Part shown: positions 52,331 through 55,970 of the stretch, piece by piece | How positions within the stretch are numbered: position 1 is the first letter of the stretch | How the letters are laid out: each line of letters opens with the position of its first letter | Source of the DNA: Alphaproteobacteria bacterium | GTDB taxonomy: Bacteria; Pseudomonadota; Alphaproteobacteria; Bin95 | Assembly (NCBI GenBank): GCA_022822125.1 | Contig: JAJECF010000055.1 | Span: 1 to 55,970, forward strand | Direction of reading: 5' to 3' | DNA length: 55,970 nucleotides | Notes under the pieces: generated by a model | Database searches by the model: none | Seen by the model: the letters and a program-made list of their open reading frames with translations, nothing else | Told to the model about the DNA's origin: nothing | Made by a program: the position numbers and the translations under genes

Positions 52331-52469
52331 CGCGCCGATGTCCCGGAAGATACCGGTCATCATATCGAGACCCTCGCGGAGCAGGGAGGCCCGCGCGTTC
52401 GTTGGGCGCGCGATGGAAACAGTCGGCGAAGGAATGGAGTGGCCGGATCGTCGGCATGTCGGGCGCATG
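52331..52469 (-). pseudogene. duplicated and decayed 3' end of the M20 peptidase gene
   Basis: On the minus strand one frame reads MPTIRPLHSFADCFHRAPNE, matching MPTIWVPHSFAGCSQHAPNE of the intact peptidase (53172-54566); after a frameshift the match continues LLREGLDMMTGIFRDIGA versus LLREGLEMMTGIFWDIGA. The stop TAG of the real gene is TGG here. It ends where the PIN toxin's stop begins. Together with the antitoxin remnant it reproduces the order antitoxin-spacer-M20 tail found 0.84 kb away. Confidence 0.8.
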
Positions 52470-52886
52470 TCAGGCCAAAGCCAGCAGGTCCGCTCCCGTA
52501 TTCTCGAAATGCCGCGTGTTCCGCGTGACCACCGTCAGACCGCCGACAATCGCCGTCGCCGCGATCAGCAAGTCTGCACCGTCATGGCCCAACCGAGCCC
52601 AAAGACGGCCCCATTCGCGCGCTTCGGCCGCGCCAAACGCTTGGATGCGGTCTGCGAAAAGGGCCTCAATCTCGAACAGCCAAACCCGCAAATCTTTGGC
52701 AAAACCTGGATTGCGGCGCTCCTGCATCGCGATTCCGCGTTCGATTTCGCCCAAAGTGACAACGCTGATGAAGAGCTCTTCGTCCGGCCGGCTTCGAAGC
52801 CATGCCGCTACTGCCGGAGAACGCTCTGGACGGCGGAGGGCTGAAACAATGTTCGTATCCAGCAAATACACTTCAGAACACGACAT
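52470..52886 (-). CDS. PIN-domain toxin (VapC/FitB-like)
   Basis: A 138-residue PIN domain ribonuclease. Acidic metal ligands are D10 (YLLDTNIVSAL), E47 (SVVTLGEIERG), D105 (GADLLIAATA) and N123 in TRNTRHF in place of the usual Asp. It overlaps the antitoxin gene upstream by 14 bases, standard for type II modules. It would cleave tRNA or other RNA when not neutralised. The 3' end abuts the M20 remnant. Confidence 0.88.
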   Translation of the reverse strand: MSCSEVYLLDTNIVSALRRPERSPAVAAWLRSRPDEELFISVVTLGEIERGIAMQERRNPGFAKDLRVWLFEIEALFADRIQAFGAAEAREWGRLWARLGHDGADLLIAATAIVGGLTVVTRNTRHFENTGADLLALA

Positions 52887-53115
52887 CCCGCGGCACTATT
52901 TTCGCCCGCGGCGTTTCGGGTCCTTCCGGTTGGTCGAGCAGATGTTCGACAAAAGTCTTTTGGGTACGCGCCGCCGCCTTCAGCCGTGAATATTCCGCCT
53001 CGGAGATTACGACAACCGCAGGGCGGCCGCGTCGGCTCACATGTTGGGGTCGCCCATTCAATGCAGCGGCCACCACGGCACTGAAGCTGTTCTTCGCGTC
53101 CTGAAGGCTCAGCAT
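52873..53115 (-). CDS. Phd/YefM-family antitoxin
   Basis: An 80-residue protein with an N-terminal Phd/YefM fold (LSLQDAKNSFSAVVAAALNG, SRRGRPAVVVISEAEYSRL) that binds operator DNA, and a C-terminal toxin-binding tail (TFVEHLLDQPEGPETPRAK). It precedes and overlaps the PIN toxin gene, forming one module. It starts 56 bases after the M20 peptidase stop, in the spacer that is also present beside the decayed copy at 52282-52330. Confidence 0.88.
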   Translation of the reverse strand: MLSLQDAKNSFSAVVAAALNGRPQHVSRRGRPAVVVISEAEYSRLKAAARTQKTFVEHLLDQPEGPETPRAKIVPRDVVF

Positions 53116-53171
53116 GGCCTGTCTTCCTGTCTATCTGACTGGCCAGACTATAGCACACCGTCGCCGCCCCG

Positions 53172-54566
53172 CTACGCGCCGATGTCCCAGAAGATGCCGG
53201 TCATCATTTCGAGGCCTTCGCGCAGCAGGGGGGCGAGCGCGTGTTCGTTGGGGGCGTGCTGGGAGCAGCCGGCGAAGGAGTGCGGCACCCAGATCGTCGG
53301 CATGGCGAGCACATCGGTGAACACGTCGTTCGGGATCGAGCCGCCGAGATTGGGCAGCAGCGCCGGCGGGCGGCCGAGCGTCCTGTCGATCGAGGCCATG
53401 ACGCGGCGCACCCAAGGGTTGTCGAGCGGCGTGCGGGTGGCCTTCATCGTGGTGCGCATGGGCGCGACCTGCACGTCCCCGAAGCCGTTTGCGTCCAGAT
53501 GCGCGCGGATGGCCGCCTCGAACGCCTCGTCGTCCGAGCCCGCGACGAAACGCATCTGTATGACGGCCCGCGCGCGCGGCGGGATGGCGTTCACCGGCCG
53601 CTCCGCGTCGCCCGCGCCCAGGGCCAGCACTTCGAGCGCATTCCAGCCGAAGACGCGCTCCCAGGGCGTGAGGCCCGGCTCGCCCCAGTCGGGGTCGATC
53701 TCCGGCGCGCCCGGTCCGCCGTCCACGGCGCAATCGGCAATCGCCATGCGCACCGCATTGGACATGGGCGGCGGCCTCAGCCCCTCGATCAGGATGCGCC
53801 CGCGCGCGTCCACCATGCTGGCGACGGCGCTCGCCAGCCGCGTCGCCGGGTTGGAGAGCAGCCCGCCCCAATTGCCGGAATGGTGACCGCCCTCGCGCGC
53901 GTCGATGTCCAGCGCAAAATTGATGACGCCGCGCGAGCCCAGATAGACGGTCGGCCTGTCCGGCGCCACGCGCGGCCCGTCCGACGCGATCAGCACATCG
54001 GCAGCGAGCCGCTCCCGGTTGGCTTCCGCGAAGGCGCGCAGGCCCTTCGAGCCGGTTTCCTCGCTGGTCTCCACCAAGAGCTTCGCGTTGAAGCCGAGTC
54101 GCCTGCGTTCCGCCAGCACGGCTTCCAGCGCGGCAAGATTGATGCCGTGCTGGCCCTTGTTGTCCGCTGTGCCGCGTCCGTAGAGCCGGTCGCCGTCGCG
54201 GTCGAGCGTCCAGGGGTCGCGCCCGTCGCGCCACTGGCCCTCATGGCCGAGCACGGTATCGCCATGGCCGTAAACGAGCACGGTCGGCAGCGCCTCATCC
54301 TCCTGCCGCACCGCCGTCAGGATGGGGCCGCCGCCCTCTTCGGGGTTCGGCTCGACCCGGACTTCGAAGCCCATATCGCGGGCCGCCGGCGCGATCTCCT
54401 CTTCCAGATAGCGCCACAGATGCGGCGCGAAGGCCGGGTCCTGGCTGGTGGACGGCACCGCCACCCGGCGCGCCAGCACCTCCATGAACGCGCCGCTGTC
54501 GTAATGCTCGCGGACGCGGGCGAGCGCGCCCTCACGGGTGGCCGCCTCCTTGCCATTACCGGTCAT
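53172..54566 (-). CDS. M20-family metallopeptidase
   Basis: A 464-residue zinc peptidase of the ArgE/DapE/CPG2 family: LVYGHGDTV (metal His and general-acid Asp), GRGTADNKGQ, the catalytic pair in ETSEETGSKGL, and the dimerisation domain from about residue 190 (YLGSRGVINFALDI). The C-terminal PHSFAGCSQHAPNEH supplies the last metal His. It would hydrolyse a dipeptide or acylated amino acid. A TTG at 54578 overlapping the folD stop is possible, but ATG 54566 is preferred. Its 3' end exists a second time as a decayed fragment at 52331-52469. Confidence 0.9.
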   Translation of the reverse strand: MTGNGKEAATREGALARVREHYDSGAFMEVLARRVAVPSTSQDPAFAPHLWRYLEEEIAPAARDMGFEVRVEPNPEEGGGPILTAVRQEDEALPTVLVYGHGDTVLGHEGQWRDGRDPWTLDRDGDRLYGRGTADNKGQHGINLAALEAVLAERRRLGFNAKLLVETSEETGSKGLRAFAEANRERLAADVLIASDGPRVAPDRPTVYLGSRGVINFALDIDAREGGHHSGNWGGLLSNPATRLASAVASMVDARGRILIEGLRPPPMSNAVRMAIADCAVDGGPGAPEIDPDWGEPGLTPWERVFGWNALEVLALGAGDAERPVNAIPPRARAVIQMRFVAGSDDEAFEAAIRAHLDANGFGDVQVAPMRTTMKATRTPLDNPWVRRVMASIDRTLGRPPALLPNLGGSIPNDVFTDVLAMPTIWVPHSFAGCSQHAPNEHALAPLLREGLEMMTGIFWDIGA

Positions 54567-54574
54567 CGCAGGGA

Positions 54575-55462
54575 TCAAACCTCCGGCTCCGCCACGCCGG
54601 CCAGCCGGCAGGCGGCGGTTACGGTGTTGGCGAGAAGGCAGGCGATGGTCATCGGCCCGACGCCGCCCGGCACAGGCGTGATGGCGCCGGCGACCTCCGA
54701 GGCGCTTGCGAAATCGACATCGCCCACGAGCCGCGTCTTGCCTTCCTCCGCCGCCGGTATGCGGTTGATGCCGACATCGATCACCGTCGCGCCGGGCCGG
54801 ACCCAGCTTCCCTCGATCATGCGCGCGCGCCCGACGGCGGCCACCAGGATGTCCGCGCCCCGGCAGACGCCGGGCAGGTCCTGCGTGCGGGAATGGGCCA
54901 GCGTCACCGTGCAGTGCTGGGCGAGCAGCAGAGCGGCCATCGGCTTGCCGACGATATTGGAGCGCCCGACCACGACCGCGCGCATGCCCTGAAGCCCGTC
55001 TGGATGGGTCTCGGCCAGCATGGTCATGCAGCCGCGCGGCGTGCAGGGCGCGAGCGCCGGGGCGCCGGTCCAGAGCGCGCCGACATTCTCGGGATGGAAG
55101 CCGTCCACATCCTTGGCCGGGTCGATGGCCCGCAGCACCTTGGCCGAGTCGATCCCGTCCGGCAGCGGCAATTGCACCAGTATGCCATGCACCGCCGGGT
55201 CCCGGTTCAGCCTGTCCACAAGGTCCAGAAGCGCCGCCTCGGGCGTATCGGCTGGCAGGCGGTGCTCGAAGGAGGCCATGCCGGCGGCCTCTGTCTCGCG
55301 GTTCTTGTTGCGGACATAGACGGCGCTGGCCGGGTCGTCGCCGACCAGCACCACGGCAAGGCCCGGACGAACCGTTCCGTCAAGCGCCGCGACCTGCGCC
55401 GCCACACGCTCGCGCAGCTTCGCCGCCAGCGCCTTGCCGTCGATGATGCGCGCTCCGCTCAT
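54575..55462 (-). CDS. folD: methylenetetrahydrofolate dehydrogenase/cyclohydrolase
   Basis: A 295-residue bifunctional one-carbon enzyme: [17 protein letters not shown] with the catalytic Lys, [48 protein letters not shown] and the C-terminal [20 protein letters not shown]. It interconverts methylene- and formyl-tetrahydrofolate with NADP. It is followed by the M20 gene after eight bases and preceded by yggT at 16 bases, so the three are probably co-transcribed. Confidence 0.97.
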   Translation of the reverse strand: MSGARIIDGKALAAKLRERVAAQVAALDGTVRPGLAVVLVGDDPASAVYVRNKNRETEAAGMASFEHRLPADTPEAALLDLVDRLNRDPAVHGILVQLPLPDGIDSAKVLRAIDPAKDVDGFHPENVGALWTGAPALAPCTPRGCMTMLAETHPDGLQGMRAVVVGRSNIVGKPMAALLLAQHCTVTLAHSRTQDLPGVCRGADILVAAVGRARMIEGSWVRPGATVIDVGINRIPAAEEGKTRLVGDVDFASASEVAGAITPVPGGVGPMTIACLLANTVTAACRLAGVAEPEV

Positions 55463-55478
55463 GGAAGCTCCCTCCCCC

Positions 55479-55778
55479 TCAGGCCATGGAATAGATCATG
55501 CGGTTCACGACGCCGCGCAGGAAGTAGATCGCAAGCAGCAGGATCAGCGGCGAAAAATCCAGCCCGGAAACCAGGGGCACGATGCGCCGGATCGGACGCA
55601 GCGCCGGCTCCGTCAGCCGCCAGAGCACATTCATCACCGTGCGCACAAAGCCGTTCGAAGTGTTGACGACATTGAAGGCGGCGAGCCAGCTGAACACGAC
55701 CCAGACGATCAGGACGATCTGGTAGAGCTCCAGCACGACATCGGCCAGCTGGAGCAACGGCACGAGAATGACATTCAT
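55479..55778 (-). CDS. YggT-family membrane protein
   Basis: A 99-residue protein of two hydrophobic helices with the family pattern [38 protein letters not shown] and [18 protein letters not shown]. YggT proteins are small inner-membrane factors linked to cell shape, division-gene neighbourhoods or osmotic stress, with no settled activity. ATG 55778 follows GGAGG at about 11 bases; the open frame continues to 55847 but that part is not homologous. It is the first gene of the yggT-folD-M20 group. Confidence 0.88.
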   Translation of the reverse strand: MNVILVPLLQLADVVLELYQIVLIVWVVFSWLAAFNVVNTSNGFVRTVMNVLWRLTEPALRPIRRIVPLVSGLDFSPLILLLAIYFLRGVVNRMIYSMA

Positions 55779-55894
55779 GGGCCCGAACGCCTCCAGCGGG
55801 TGAACTCGAATTGCGCGGGCCTTGACAGGCTCCGGCGCGTTGAACATAACCCCGCTTCCCGGCTGCCGCCTAGAGGCGGCGTCGTGCGATCTGT

Positions 55895-55970
<76 letters not shown>

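Noticed and set aside
53567..53600. A selenocysteine or other recoding event in the M20 gene
   Set aside because: The reading frame is uninterrupted from 54566 to 53172 with normal motifs; nothing requires recoding.

Overview
The window is GC-rich, densely coding, and reads as an alphaproteobacterium, probably Rhodospirillales-like. That placement rests on four things: rnpB sits directly upstream of a complete dcw cluster; lexA carries a GTTC-N7-GTTC operator of the alphaproteobacterial type; the order trpG-trpD-trpC-moaC-moeA // lexA // comEC-gltX-gltA matches what I recall from that class; and palindromic intergenic repeats of the TTCGATACGC...GCTACTCAGGATGAGG type are present. The genus cannot be fixed from the sequence alone.

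Layout. (1) 1-4354: a branched-chain amino-acid type (Liv) ABC transporter with gene order G'-F-H-M-G-F, so one permease pair is flanked by two ATPase pairs; no periplasmic binding protein is inside the window. (2) 4356-8959: a small exported YtkA/FixH-like protein, then a translationally coupled trio (RidA-like protein, FAD-linked D-2-hydroxyacid dehydrogenase, FMN reductase) and an ABC-F ATPase (Uup type). (3) 8970-10061: the RNase P RNA gene, a dispersed repeat, an AT-richer stretch with a perfect DnaA box, and a 10-bp-periodic array that looks like the MraZ autoregulatory operator. (4) 10083-27616: mraZ-rsmH-ftsL-ftsI-murE-murF-mraY-murD-ftsW-murG-murC-murB-ddl-ftsQ-ftsA-ftsZ, nearly all joined by stop/start overlaps; MurE carries the meso-diaminopimelate DNPR motif. 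lpxC does not follow ftsZ; serB converges on it with 6 bp between. (5) 27623-32910: serB and miaA, divergent with start codons sharing CATG, then ilvB-ilvN-ilvC for branched-chain amino-acid synthesis, with a possible two-state RNA leader before ilvN.

(6) 32911-40121 is the accessory part: a 0.7-kb repeat-rich spacer, a zinc alcohol dehydrogenase coupled to an acyl-CoA-dehydrogenase-like flavoprotein, a 260-bp nested palindromic element, a DAO-family amine oxidoreductase, two luciferase-like (LLM) oxidoreductases and a frameshifted Uma2-family pseudogene. (7) 40164-51418: gltA, gltX, comEC, lexA with its SOS operator, a membrane PH-like protein, and a six-gene minus-strand operon DUF815 ATPase-trpG-trpD-trpC-moaC-moeA. 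(8) 51419-55970: a palindromic repeat, a VOC protein, a PIN toxin/Phd antitoxin locus beside an M20 peptidase, with a decayed second copy of the antitoxin and of the peptidase 3' end, then folD, yggT and a tRNA-Ala(CGC) ending at the last base.

Most of the window is housekeeping. The parts most worth following are the duplicated toxin-antitoxin/peptidase junction, the nested palindrome at 35871-36130, the two divergent gene pairs that share a CATG start, the candidate MraZ operator and the ilvN leader. I found no CRISPR array, prophage, transposase or complete defence island.
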